64,000 nt of DNA, from assembly GCF_029867415.1 (NCBI RefSeq), contig NW_026705401.1, forward strand, positions 124,001-188,000, read 5' to 3'. Shown one piece after another: positions 50,266-61,749 of the stretch (position 1 is its first letter; every line of letters starts with the position of its first letter). Both the position numbers and the translations under genes were made by a program. The notes beneath the pieces were generated by a model that was given only the letters and a program-made list of their open reading frames with translations, did not search any database and was not told where the DNA came from. The stretch comes from Vicia villosa (taxonomy: Eukaryota; Streptophyta; Magnoliopsida; Fabales; Fabaceae).

Positions 50266-52340
50266 AAAAAAAGTCTATTCCTCTAAAGGCTTCTAGTTAT
50301 AGATCCTCAACAGAATAAGCAAATGAATGGTGATACTAGTGATAGTGAAGATTCAAATTATGAAGAAATGAGGTTGTGTGTAAAAAAGTACAATAAGTAC
50401 ATCAAAATAAATGGTCTAAAGCATTCCGACAAAAACCTAATTAAATTTATAAGACAATCTACATCCTCATGGGAAGATGACAACAAGAAAGCTAAATCAA
50501 AAGGTTTATGTTAAAATTGTGGCAAGTCGATCATTATAAGCCATGTTGTCCATTGCTTGACCAAGACAAGAAAAAGGGGCATCACAAGAAACCTAGAAAG
50601 CTAAGAAGAGCTACAACCTAGAAAGCTAAGAAGAGCTACCATTAATTGCTTAGGAAAGTGTTAGTGATTAATCAAGTGATGAAAGCTCAAGTGGTAGTGA
50701 AGTAGGGTAAAATGTGTGTCTCTCAGCCCGCCAACATAAAAACAAGAAAAGGAATATAAGTCATTCTAAATATGAACGTGTTGATAAGTTGTCTTATTTC
50801 CAATTATTAAGTGCATTTAAAAATCTACATAAAGAAGCATTAGAGGATTTCTAGAAACTTGCTTCAAGTAAAAGAATCTTATCGAAATTATAAGCTAATT
50901 TTTTAGAAAATGAAAAGAAAATGGAAGCCCTAAAGAAATCTATTGTAGATAGTCAAAATCTTAACAAAAACGATGATGAATTGTCTTTGTTCGGTTGTGA
51001 AACTTGTAAACTTGGCAAGAGAAATTTAAAACTCTTAAAGCTAAAGTTTACAAAGCATTACAACCTAAGATTAATTTTTCCATTAATCACTCAAAGTTTG
51101 AAAAACCTTTAACTAAACCTTACAAAAGGTATAACGTTGTTAAAAAGGGTCTTAATGACAAAAGTAAATCTCATCATCATGTGATATGTCACTATTGTTG
51201 CAAAAAGGGGAAAAGTAATGAAAAATGAAAGCTTAAGAGGTTTTTAGATTCTAAAGGCGTTTTTCAATGGTTTCCTAAATGCAACCAAGGTTTCACTTAC
51301 TCTCAAGGCCCCAATGAAGATTGGGTTTCTAGTATTTCTTTTTGATTTTGCAGGAGAGATGTCTTGGCTCTATGAAGAGAATTTGGATTCTCATTTGTGG
51401 TAGCTCAAGGCATATAATGGGTGACATCTCCCAATCCATTGACTTTGGGGAAATGAAGAAGGACTCTGTGACCTAGGAAGCTAAAACAAGTATCCCTAGA
51501 TCGGTAAAAGATATGTGGTACCTTGACAAAGAGAAAAGTTATGAGAATCTTGTTGTCTAAAAGTTTTTGTGGCACTATTTGCATTTGTTTCAACTTTTGT
51601 GCGAGAGTTCCTTGTGAAATGCTTGTGCATACTCCATCCTTCGTACGGTGAGGTTATATCATGTGTGAATGCATGTTTATTGGTGTGAAATCATGAAAAA
51701 TGTTCATTTACATGTGAATCTCATAACCATTCATGCATGAACCATTCACATGTGTTAATTAATGGGTAAATAATACCTACATGCTTTTCTTGGATGCTTT
51801 TAATCAAGCAAAGAATATAGAGTTTTTTAAAAAAGAGATTACTTACGATTGAAAAATCCATGGATGTTAATTTTGGATGAATCTCATCCGAGAAATGTTG
51901 AGAAAGGTATTTCTTTTCATGATACATGTGCATTTTCAGAAGACATACTCAAAGATACCGAAGAAGAAATTGATCAACTTGAAAAAGTAAAACTTGAGGA
52001 GGAAGATGACAATAATGAAAAGGATAAGGGTGAGAATCCAAGTAGAGTGGATGACCTACCCTTAGCCTGGAGGCCTTCAAAGAATCATCCAATTTACAAC
52101 CTTCTAGGAGACATCACCGAAGGCTTAACTACACGCTCTAAGAGATAATACAGGGAGAGTTTGAAATGAGGTTAATGGGGGAGTTAAATTACCTTCTCGG
52201 ACATCAAAACAAACAGCTCAAAGAAGGGACATTTGTGTGTCAAACAAAGTATTGCCAAATGTTGCTTAAACTTTTTGAAATGGTAGATGCAAAGTCAATC
52301 GACACTCAAATGACCACAAATGGAAACACATGTTGACTTC
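50266..52340 (+). pseudogene. Copia pol remnants with large deletions
   Basis: Only scraps remain. There is a lysine-rich gag tail (50323-51340), a protease-like SGCSRHMTGDISQSID stretch near 51400, the acidic linker before reverse transcriptase (51849-52148, DLPLAWRPSKNHPIYNLLGD), and a reverse transcriptase C-terminal piece with GEFEMRLMGELNYLLG and QTKYCQMLLK at 52150-52300. Integrase and the reverse transcriptase catalytic core are missing, so at least two internal deletions occurred. Confidence 0.7.
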
Positions 52341-52499
52341 GAAAGGTATAGAGTTCATGTGAGGGCATTTTAAATTGGTCATCCTAAGCGGTAAAATAAG
52401 AGGATGAGATGACTTCATAGGAGTAGGTGAAAGAACATGAGACATATATCAAGAAGCCCTAAGTACGCAAATGTAACAGGAAAGTGACCATCCTTAGAC

Positions 52500-53960
52500 T
52501 CACCTCACCACCACTTATTGTGAGTAAGAGATAGGTTAACATTCCGAATAGCTAACAATAATTTATCAACCATTTTCTGCTTGTAGACAAAAAGAAATCT
52601 CTTTCACTTCAAATCCCGTGTCAAATTCACATCCACAACCACATCAGTTTGACCCACCAGCCAATCTTATAGATTGGAGATTTTAAAAAGCCTCAACTAC
52701 TTGTCACAAAGGAGGTGGAACCAACAAATAAATTCTTCCAAAAAGCTGTGACAAGACCATATCTCACTTTCTTACTCAAACTAGACACAAACCAATCTGA
52801 GGACTTCTCAACTTTGGCACCAGAAGAGAAGTTTTTTCCACCAAAAAGAAGCAAAACGAAAGCCAATGGACTTATCACTTATGAGTGAAGAGAAAATCAG
52901 GGACACGATATTTGGCTGAAAGAATCTCACACCAAAGGCCAGTAATGCCAAAGATAAGCCTCAATCTCCACTTATCCAAAAATCCAAATTAACCAAATAG
53001 AGATCATGAACTCCCAAACTGCTTTGGAGCTTAGACTTACAAACATCATCGTACTTAAGCTAAGCAACACTCGAATCAATTTTTACCCCTCTCCATAGAA
53101 AGATTATTTGATCATCACGATCTTCCTCGAAATTATGGATGGAATTTTAAGGAAATACAAGAACAATATAGTGATACCGTTAAAGACTGATGTCAAGAAG
53201 CATAACCTGATGCCTTAGACACACGTGTATCTATGACTCCACAAGTTTAACCGTCTAGAAATCATACCATCTAAAGGTTCCCACATAGACCAGAGACAAG
53301 GATTGGCCCCCATCGGAAGGCCAATGTACTTAAAAAAAGGAAGGTAATTTGGGTTGCAATTGAGAAATCCATCCCCTAAGTCTAAGAAAATTGGATCTAC
53401 ATTAACCCATATGAGACTAATATTACAAAAAATAACCCAAAAACTTGAAACTAACTCAAAACTCCATAGAAAATACTTAATAGAACAAAGGTTATTAATC
53501 GAGGTATCTGCCAATATAATTGTGGCATCCACATACTAGAGATGGAATACACTTAAATTTGATGATTCAACTCGAAACCCATAGAATAAATTTAGAGCCA
53601 CAATCCTATAAAACAATCCACTAAGCCTCTCAACAAGTAGAAAAAGGAAGTGAACTATGGTTAACCTTGACTTAATCCCATTTGAATATTAATTTTTTGG
53701 GTTGGAAAACCATTTATCAGAACCATAGGATTTTCAAAGAAAGCACAAGCACGCATCCAAGCTCCCCACTTAACATTAAACCCAAATCTAATAAGCACAT
53801 AATTTAAGAAAATCCAATTGACTGAGTTATAAGTATTTTCAAAGTCCACCTTTAAAATAAGATAAGTTTTTTCGGTCTTCTTTTTCAGATCTACCAACTC
53901 AATTACTGCCACCACCCCATCAATAGATAATCTACCTATAAAAAAGGTTGATTAGTTTGG
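52500..53960 (-). pseudogene. L1-type LINE reverse transcriptase, 3' part
   Basis: On the minus strand 53915-53661 reads LILKVDFENTYNSVNWIFLN and QKINIQMGLSQG, the finger and palm motifs of L1-type reverse transcriptase. 53532-53215 continues with YLPFFKYIGLPMGANP and RRLNLWSHRYTCV. Further scraps (FLKIPS, SDWFVSSLSKKVRYG) extend to about 52690. The YADD segment between 53661 and 53532 is deleted or scrambled. Stops and shifts abound. The 3' end is not defined. Confidence 0.75.
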
Positions 53961-54251
53961 GGGAATGAGGTTATTTATAACCTCTGTAACCTTTGTAAGT
54001 CTACAAAATAGAGACGTTCCATCAAGGAGATAGGTCAAAATCTCCCGAATAGTAAAATAGGCAACCTTTGAGATCAAAGTAATAAAATAGAACTTTATAA
54101 CATGGTTAATTTATTCATTTTATCTAATCTAAAATATTAAAATATATTTAAAAATAAAGTATTTTAAGTTATAAAGAATAAAGAATATTATTTTAATTTT
54201 TAATAGATTAAATATAATTTTCTTCTTGATAATAGTGGCAATTTAGGAATA
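53961..54251. other. AT-rich intergenic DNA
   Basis: No gene or repeat is recognised between the LINE and the next MITE. Confidence 0.5.
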
Positions 54252-54766
54252 GAGTTAAATATGTTTCTGGTCTTTATAAATATTGCAAATTTTATTTTTA
54301 GTCCTTATTAAAAAATGATTTATTTTAGTTCCTAAAAAAATTTTATGTATGCAGATTAAGTTCCTGCTATTTTTTAAAATTTGAAAACTGTTTGATTTCT
54401 TTTTAATTTTTAAATTTTTTAATATTTTTTTATAGAATATTGTAAAACATTTATTTACCAAACTTTAAAATTTTTTAAAATGAAAAAACTTAAATATGAA
54501 TTTTTTTAATTTCAAAAGATAATGATAAAAGTAATGGAAATCTCGACTTAGAAATCAAATTTTAAATTTCTTATTTTTCAAGGAACTTTTTAAAACATTC
54601 TAAACATGTCTGCAAAATAATTATTCAAAACTACACATTAATTTAATAGTACAAACTAAAACTACGTGCATAATAATTTTGTAGGGACCAAAATTTGTCT
54701 TTTTATTTTATAGGGGCCAAAAACAAAATTTGATATTTTATAAGAAACAAAAATATATTTAACCCT
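54252..54766. mobile_element. MULE-derived MITE, GGGTTAAATATG family
   Basis: The ends GAGTTAAATATG and reversed GGGTTAAATATA are flanked by TTAGGAATA (54243-54251) and TTAAGAATA (54767-54775), an 8/9 match. The TIRs carry the same TTTATAAATATTG / TTTAGTCC style as the 7.5-kb element at 4343. The interior is AT-rich without coding capacity. Confidence 0.75.
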
Positions 54767-55142
54767 TAAGAATAATAGCATTATGTTATTTAGAAATAGT
54801 TTATTTTTATTTTAACTTAATATCAATTTTCATCTCTCTATTTTAAATTGAAACAATTTTATTCTTCTTATTACATTTTCAAAATTGATGACTTGTGTTG
54901 TTTTTTTTTCTTATTTACAAGTTATTTATTTACTTTTCACATTTTTGTACCGGTAAGTAATGGATGTGTGGCTTTTTCATCTTTAAGATTTCGCAAAAAT
55001 GTCTATTTAATAACTTGTTATATGACCAAGATAATACTTGTCATGCTTTTATTAAAAATTAAACACATCAATAATTTTACTTAAAGAGTCAAAACATTTG
55101 TAAATGAACTAAAACAAATAAACTAAAATTATAACTTTTTTA

Positions 55143-55401
55143 TAGGCTAAATTACAGTTTTGGTCCCTCTGTTTTGGGTTTTCCACGATTTTGGTCCCCC
55201 TATTTTCTTTTTAAGCAGTTTTGGTCCTCCATCCCAATTTTGATGCAACTGTTCATGCACTGTTTATGTACGGACATGTACTGTTCATGCACTGTTCATG
55301 GACAAAATTGGAATGGGGGATCAAAACTGTTTAAAAAAAAATAGGGGGACCAAAATCGTGAAAAACCTAAAACAGGGGGACCAAAACTGTAATTTAGCCT
55401 A
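55143..55401. mobile_element. Full-length hairpin MITE
   Basis: TAGGCTAAATTACAGTTTTG at the left is mirrored by CAAAACTGTAATTTAGCCTA at the right. Pairing continues almost to the centre, where CTGTTCATGCACTG recurs. The 259-bp insert can fold into one long stem. TA flanks both GGCTAAATT ends; no longer duplication is visible. Confidence 0.85.
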
Positions 55402-55454
55402 TTATTAGTGATTAAAATTTAAGACGCCTGTTTTTACTTTTATTCTTTTATTAA

Positions 55455-55656
55455 AGATTAAATACATTTTTAGTTCATATAAATATTTTATATTTTAGTT
55501 CTTATAAAATTATTCTTACATAGTATTTTAGTCTTTCTATAAAGACTAAAACTACAGTCATAAATAATTTTATAGAAATTAAAACATAGTTTTTTTTTTA
55601 TAAAAATCAAAAATCAAATTTAATAATTTTATAGAAACTAAAAATATATTTAACTA
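55455..55656. mobile_element. MULE-derived MITE, GGGTTAAATATG family
   Basis: Decayed ends AGATTAAATACATTTTTAG and reversed AGTTAAATATATTTTTAG are flanked by TTTTATTAA (55446-55454) and TTTTATTGA (55657-55665), 8/9 bases. At 202 bp it is the smallest of three members of this family in the window. Confidence 0.65.
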
Positions 55657-56399
55657 TTTTATTGAGTAACTTTGAGTTGAGTTACTAAATTTTTAACTTT
55701 CTACAAACATTAAATATTCTTATATTATATTATTCTAAATTTGAGTGACTTAGTCCCTTCTAAGAACTCTCCAGATCTCATATTAAAATGTGTTTTATTT
55801 GTATTTTTTCTTTCGTAAAATTAGTATTAAATTTTTTCACTAATATATGTTTGTTTATAAAATTTTACTTCACTTAAATATTATACTTGTTATGAACTAA
55901 ATAAAAATTATATAGAAATCAAATAGAGGTAGAGAAGAAAGAGAGCAATATTATCTTATCTTATTTCAAGTGTGCTTTACATTCCAATATGGATCTCTAT
56001 TTATAGGACTCAAGGGAGATAGAAAATCACATATATTAAACACATATTAAGTATGGAATAAGAAGATGAAAAACTAGGAGATGGATGGACATCCATTAAC
56101 ATAAATATTCATAACACTCCCCCTTGGATGTCCATTGAGGATATGCCTCATTAAAACCTTACTAAAAAAAACCCAATGGGAAAAATTCTAGTGAAGGAAA
56201 AAGAGTACAATATCCTTTGAATGTGAATTGCCTCGTTAAAAACCTTACCAGGAAAACCCAATGGGACAAAACCATGGTGAAGGAAAAAAGAGTGCAAAAC
56301 ATATGTATTTCTCCCCCTCATGCAGACATTTACATGTGAGACGATATGCTTTGTAGCCGTTGCTTAAAATGTCTTCTTCGAAGTGACTTCATGTAGTGG

Positions 56400-58300
56400 T
56401 AATAATTATGCAGGATTTTATGAAGTTGTTGCCATGATTTGTTTCATAGATCTCCATGAAATGGTTGTACCATCACATGTAAATAAATAACCTTTTTCTG
56501 ATCTACCATTGTGAGAATCTGACAAGTAACCAGCATCTTTAAGATAACGAAGTATATGTTTGACCGCTTTCCAATTTCTTCGTGTAGGTGAATAATTCTA
56601 TCTTACTTATAGATTGACGGCAAATGATATATCATGATGTGTATAATTAGCAAGGTGCATTAGTACTCCGATTGCAGTGAGATATGGTACTTCAGGACCA
56701 AGCGATGTTCATCCTTTTCTCGAGGCCTAAAAAGATCTATCTCCACATCTAAGGATCTAACATTTTCATCTAAAAATCTTTGTCCATATAGAATCATTTC
56801 AACACTTTTCTATATAGCCTTCTTGATGTACAAATATTCTTTTATCCACATGCTCAATTTGCAAACCTAGACATATTTTATCTTTTCTAGGTCCTTCATC
56901 TCAAACTCTTTATTTAAGCAATTTATAGCTTTTGGAAGAACTTCAGGAGTTCCAATAATACTTATGTCGTCCACATAGACAACTATTATTGCAAATACTT
57001 TTCCAAATCATTTTATGAAAATACAAGGACAAACTGAGTTATTTGTATATCCATCCTTTAGTAAATATTCATTGTGGTGATTATACCACATGCATCCAGA
57101 TTGTTTCAACCCATAGAGAAACTTGTTCAATTTGATGGAGTAGTTTTCTTGAGATCCAAAATTACATGCCTCTGGTATATTGAACCCTTCAGGGAGTTTC
57201 ATGTAAATGTCACTATTAAGTGAACCATATAAATCAGATGTCATTACATCCATCATGTTCAAACTAAGCCCTTCATGTGTTACAAGGCTAATTAATTATC
57301 AAAAAATCAATTGAATCCACTACAGGTGAATATGTTTTATCAAAATCAATCTTAGGTCTTTGTGAAAATCATTGAGAAATAAATCAAACTTTATATCATT
57401 CTTATTTTTCTTTTTCACAAAAACTCATTTATATCCAATTAGTTTCACACCATGAGGTGTTCGGACTACAGGTCCAAAAGTGAGTCACTTGTAAAGTGAG
57501 TTTAATTCTTATTCAATTGAACTTATTTTGGCCAATTCTCACTTAGTCTCTAATCTTTAATAGACTTTGACTCATGATCCTCATTATCATTGATCAATTT
57601 TAGAGCTATATTGTATACAAAGACATTGTCAATATTGACTTTATTTAGTTATCTCAATTTCGGTTCCATTCCATTTCATCCATGACATAATTTATCGAGA
57701 TCTCTTTATTTCATATTTCAAGTACTTGATTTGTTCTTCTGGAACTGAAAATTAAATTAGGTCAAAGTGCTCTTAGCATTTTCATATCCTCACTTGGGTC
57801 ATCTTTAGTTTCTTTTCTTAGTAGAGGACTTTTAACATTGGAACCGACTTTCTTACCACGCTTCAGGCGCAACAACAACTCATTTGTAATATTATATTAT
57901 CCAATAGGAGAATCCACTTTGAGTGGAGTATTATCAGCTGATAATTTATTTCATAAACTTTGCAAATGAATAATATTTTGAACTTTTGGTTCATATTGAT
58001 TTGTATGAGGATCAACACAACAATTTATTTTAAATTGTTCATTTGAACTTCTTGTTCATGATTTCAGTGTTCATTTGAACTTCTTGTTCATGATTTCAGC
58101 TGCTTATTCCCTCCCCCTAATATTGAGAAAATTAATTTATCAAGTGATAATCCGCCTACTAGACTGCAAATCAAGTATTTGATTATTTTCTCAAAATATA
58201 TCCTCAAAATTGAGAGTCATTTTAATTATATTTTTCCAATATTCTTTTATGACTCATCTTAATATATTATATTGGAGCAATTGGAATATACACAACACAT
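56400..58300 (-). pseudogene. Decayed copia pol (reverse transcriptase visible)
   Basis: The clearest part is 57262-57008: SDLYGSLNSDIYMKLPEGF, QENYSIKLNKFLYGLKQSG and CMWYNHHNEYLLKDGY, the central copia reverse transcriptase. Upstream scraps near 57350-57270 (FDKTYSPVV) and downstream ones near 56980-56420 (VYVDD-type and LRYLKDAG-type) extend it. Frameshifts and stops are frequent. A 32-bp direct duplication lies at about 58036-58100. Confidence 0.7.
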
Positions 58301-59179
58301 CCAATTGTTCACTTAGATGAGAAGTATTAGAATAAATTAGGGAGGACTGAGATATAGTATCTTGTTGGCTTAATGCGAATAAATATCTTAATATCATAGT
58401 TTGGGTGTTTCAAATATATAATTTAGAATTGATGATCTCATAAGTATCAACCATATAATTAACTTTAGACGTCTAAAGAATGGATCTTCGAGTCCATTTT
58501 CTTTTTATGAACATATATTACATGATATTCAATATCAATTTTAATAATATATGTGATACTTATACAGGAATTTCTATAAAAAAAATCCAGAAAACAAGAT
58601 CTTAGTCTAATTAGTTGAGAAAATAATTTCACAAACTTCTGGCTGTGAGTAGAGACATATGCATGATATTTTAGTCGATGCAACAATTAATGTCATAAAA
58701 ACGCAATTTCTCAAATTTTTATTTTCCTTTAGAAACACACAAAAATTGGCTGGATTGAAGAAACTTCTAGTTCTTCAATACAAATTATTCGCATCATATT
58801 ATATCTGAGATGACCCAACCGGTTTTACCAACGAAACATTTAAGTGTAATTTGTATACTACTGGTTTACAATAACATATGCTTAAATTGTACTGATATAA
58901 GTGTAGTACAAGCCCGAGGAAAAAGACAGTAGCTTTTCTATTACAATTTTCTGTCCAAATTGTGTTGTGTAATACAAAGATATTCAATACCTCAAATATA
59001 ATTCAAAACCAATATAATAGTATCTCAGTATTAAACACTTTAATCAAACACATTCATATAAACATATTATCATATAATTATCAAACAATTACCCCTTATA
59101 AAATTAAACATATTTAATCATACAATATTATATCACTAAAATTATATCGTCATATAATTAATTTTATTTACCATCATTC

Positions 59180-60030
59180 AGGGATGGATAAGTTCTTCAA
59201 GAACTATAAAAATAATTTATTTTGCTATCCTTCAGGGATGCTTGATAAGTTCTTCAGGAATTATATAAAAAATTTGTTATAAACAATAATCTAAAAATAT
59301 ATATAACCATCCTTCTGGGATGCGTTAAAATTATTTGTGTCATTTTTCTAGAATGACAATCTTTTAATGAGCATATTACAAATTATGAATTTTTAGATCG
59401 ATACAAAAAAAATTATGAAATCCTTCTGAGATTCAATAATATTATAGATGCGACCTTTTAAAGGTGATTGAACGTTGAATTATTCTGGAATTCATCAATT
59501 ATTTATAAACACAATATTCGATTAAACTGAATATTTGAATAATAATTTGGAGATAGTTTAATATTAATCTTTAGTTCTACAAATATCACATCACTAACGA
59601 TTTCCATAAACAACGGTCAAGAAAAATTGTTCTTTGTGCAATCCTTCAGGGATATGTTATTAGTATAGATGCAATCCTTCTGGGATTCATTAATATCATG
59701 ATGAAATTCTTCTAATAATATAAATAAAATATTTTAAGGTGTGAGAAATCCTTATTTTAAAACTTTAACTCTTCGGGAATTATATATCACAAATGATCTT
59801 CGTAGTGATAAAAAGTTTTTTTTTGTGTAGTTCTTCAGGAACTCAATCACAATCACCATTTTTTTTTATAATTCTTCAGGAATTATATATGAAACTCAAT
59901 ATTATCCTTCTAGGACATTTGATACTTTCTTCAAGAACTATATAACAAACTTAATACTATCTTTAATGGATATTTGTTAAGTTCTTCAAGAACTATATAA
60001 CAAACACGTTGTTTTTGTAATCCTTTAGAG
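59180..60030 (-). repeat. Leader array of short palindromes
   Basis: About nineteen copies of a 13-15-base near-palindrome occur in 850 bp downstream of the primer site. On the plus strand they appear as ATCCTTCAGGGAT, ATCCTTCTGGGAT, GTTCTTCAGGAAC, GTTCTTCAAGAAC and ATTCTTCAGGAAT. The central CTTC is kept while the flanks co-vary to remain self-complementary. There is no open frame through it. Confidence 0.8.
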
Positions 60031-60410
60031 ATTATTGATAATTTAATAAGATATAATATCAAAATTCAACATGGATAATGAGAAAGTAAAATAATAAAAT
60101 AATTAACTAATATTACCTCTAACAATTAGGGCTTCAATTTTTTTTTCAAGTTTGGTAGAGCTTCGTGCTGATAACGTGTTATGAACTAAATAAAAAGTAT
60201 ATAGAAATCAAAGAGAGGTAGAGAAGAAAGAGACCAATATTATCTTATCTTATTTCAAGTGTGTTTTATATTCCAATATGGATCTCTATTTATAGGACTC
60301 AAGGGAGATAGAAAATCACATATATTAAACACATATTAAGTATGGAATAAGAAGATGAAAAACTAGGAGATGGATGGACATCCACTAACATAAATATTCA
60401 TAAGAATACT

Positions 60411-60632
60411 AACTATTTTTAATAAGAATATGTTAATTATGAGTTTATTTTCATTATCGAGTTAGTAATTTTATATACTAAATTATTCATTTATCTTTTA
60501 AGATATCGACAGCATTGAAACAGGTTTATTTTTCATTTAAGAATGTTGCTAAGAGGCTTATTTCACTAATCATTTAAAAAGGGTAGATATATCATCAATT
60601 CATCAAAATATCATGTAAAATGTATATAAGTT
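60411..60632. other. Short intergenic gap
   Basis: AT-rich, nothing recognised. It ends in ATATAAGTT (60624-60632), the presumed left copy of the next MULE's 9-bp target duplication. Confidence 0.45.
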
Positions 60633-60698
60633 GAAAATTTCTTCACCCACCTCCTAACCTTCTTGCTCACCCCTGGTGAATTTACAACACTACCCCTT

Positions 60699-60907
60699 GT
60701 TTCGGAAGTTCGTTTCCGAAAAGGTACTTTTTTTTGAAAAAAAGGTGTTTTCGGAAATGTATCTCCGAAAACGTGTTTTTTTTAATATAAAATATTGATT
60801 TCGGAGATGCATCTCCGAAATAAAGTTACATTTTTAGAAAATGTGGTGTTTCGGAAGTTCATCTCCGAACGCACCCCCCTTGGAGAAATTCGGAAATGAA
60901 CTTCCGA
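60699..60907. repeat. Subterminal TTCGGAAATGCATTTCCGAA palindromes
   Basis: Five copies, each with one to four changes in the centre (for example TTCGGAGATGCATCTCCGAA), occur at 40-50-bp spacing. The 5-base arms CGGAA/TTCCG are kept. Likely transposase sites, by analogy with other MULE subterminal arrays. Confidence 0.85.
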
Positions 60908-61002
60908 ATTTATGTCTGGACAGAAGAAAAATGGAAAACAACAACGATTCGCTTTATTTAATCGGGTGAAGATTACAACGATAATATTACTGAAAATTAA
61001 AG

Positions 61003-61374
61003 TTACATATTGTTGAACACGGGTAGGTGGGGATGAGTCAACATTTTGATTACGTCGTCCGCCGATCTTTGAAGTTTCGCGTCCAACTCGATCGGGCCTT
61101 TCGAAGAAAATCGGTCGAACGTTGTCCACAAAACCGCTAAATCTTCGTCGTTCTTGATCTCAAAAGGTGTGAACTTAATGCCTCCCTCGTCGTTAAGCGA
61201 TGGCGAGCGGTACTCGAGCTTGACAACCTTTCGATTCTCGGGATAGCGCAAAAGCGTGTTGAGCGACGGTATCAACTCCGCAAACGGCGTGTCGCGCGAG
61301 AAGCGAAATTGGAACAGCATCGGGTAGCCGGTTTCAAAGTAGACGAATGCTAGGTGGGGGTAGGTTTGTGCCAT
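61003..61374 (-). CDS. PB1-like small MULE protein
   Basis: The protein has 123 residues from ATG 61374 (MAQTYPHLAFVYFETGYP). An upstream in-frame codon at 61452 would add 26 Ser/His-rich residues but lies upstream of the TATA box, so I prefer 61374. Strand-like segments FQFRFSR and VVKLEYRS are followed by GGIKFTPFEIKNDEDLAVLW, whose acidic patch resembles the OPCA motif of PB1 domains. It ends GPIELDAKLQRSADDVIKML plus a short tail. The gene lies 375 bp downstream of the transposase on the same strand and is flanked by palindromes on both sides. It is intact. A homologue at 39045-39413 is the only gene of another MULE. A partner or regulator of the transposase is my inference; the PB1 fold is not proven. 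Confidence 0.8.
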   Translation of the reverse strand: MAQTYPHLAFVYFETGYPMLFQFRFSRDTPFAELIPSLNTLLRYPENRKVVKLEYRSPSLNDEGGIKFTPFEIKNDEDLAVLWTTFDRFSSKGPIELDAKLQRSADDVIKMLTHPHLPVFNNM

Positions 61375-61415
61375 TTGTGTTTTGTGGTGTGAAGAGGATG
61401 AAGAAGAGTGTGTGG

Positions 61416-61423
61416 TATTTATA
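61416..61423 (-). promoter_or_regulatory. TATA box of the small MULE gene
   Basis: TATAAATA on the minus strand lies 41 bases before the ATG at 61374. With a usual start 25-30 bases downstream, the 5' leader would be only 10-20 bases. Palindromes at 61473-61496 and 61518-61537 lie just upstream. Confidence 0.7.
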
Positions 61424-61749
61424 GACTTATTGGAGCATTGATGGCCCAACAAACCTTACCCTGCCTCAGGGGACATTTCGGAAATGAACTTCCGAAAATA
61501 GGAGGCAGACAAGCATATTTCGGAAGTTCATTTCCGAATTATGCAGAAACAGACATAAACTTTGCATTTTGTTGATTGCTTAGTGTGTTGTGTAAATTGA
61601 ACAAATGAAATTGACATTAAACATAAATTACACAAAGATGACATAAAACATACTTATATTATATATGTATTGAATCGGTCCGATTTTACATGATAAACAA
61701 CAATACATACAAAAAATGATCGTTACAAACAAAAACGATCCGGAACGAA

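Larger units (their letters stand above)
55888..60405 (-). mobile_element. Ty1/copia element with complete ends
   Basis: Two LTRs (55888-56116 and 60177-60405, 229 bp each) begin TGTTATGAAC and end ATTCATAACA on the plus strand, the right one ending AAGA. They are flanked by a perfect 5-bp duplication ATACT (55883-55887 and 60406-60410). On the minus strand the 5' LTR (60405-60177) has the TATA box CTATAAATAG. A CGTTATCAGCACGAAG primer region follows it, and the tract CAAGGGGGAG precedes the 3' LTR. The element is 4.5 kb; its pol is decayed. Confidence 0.92.

Noticed and set aside
59180..60030. CRISPR-like array
   Set aside because: The spacing is irregular, the repeats are imperfect near-palindromes inside a retroelement leader, and the genome is plant nuclear.
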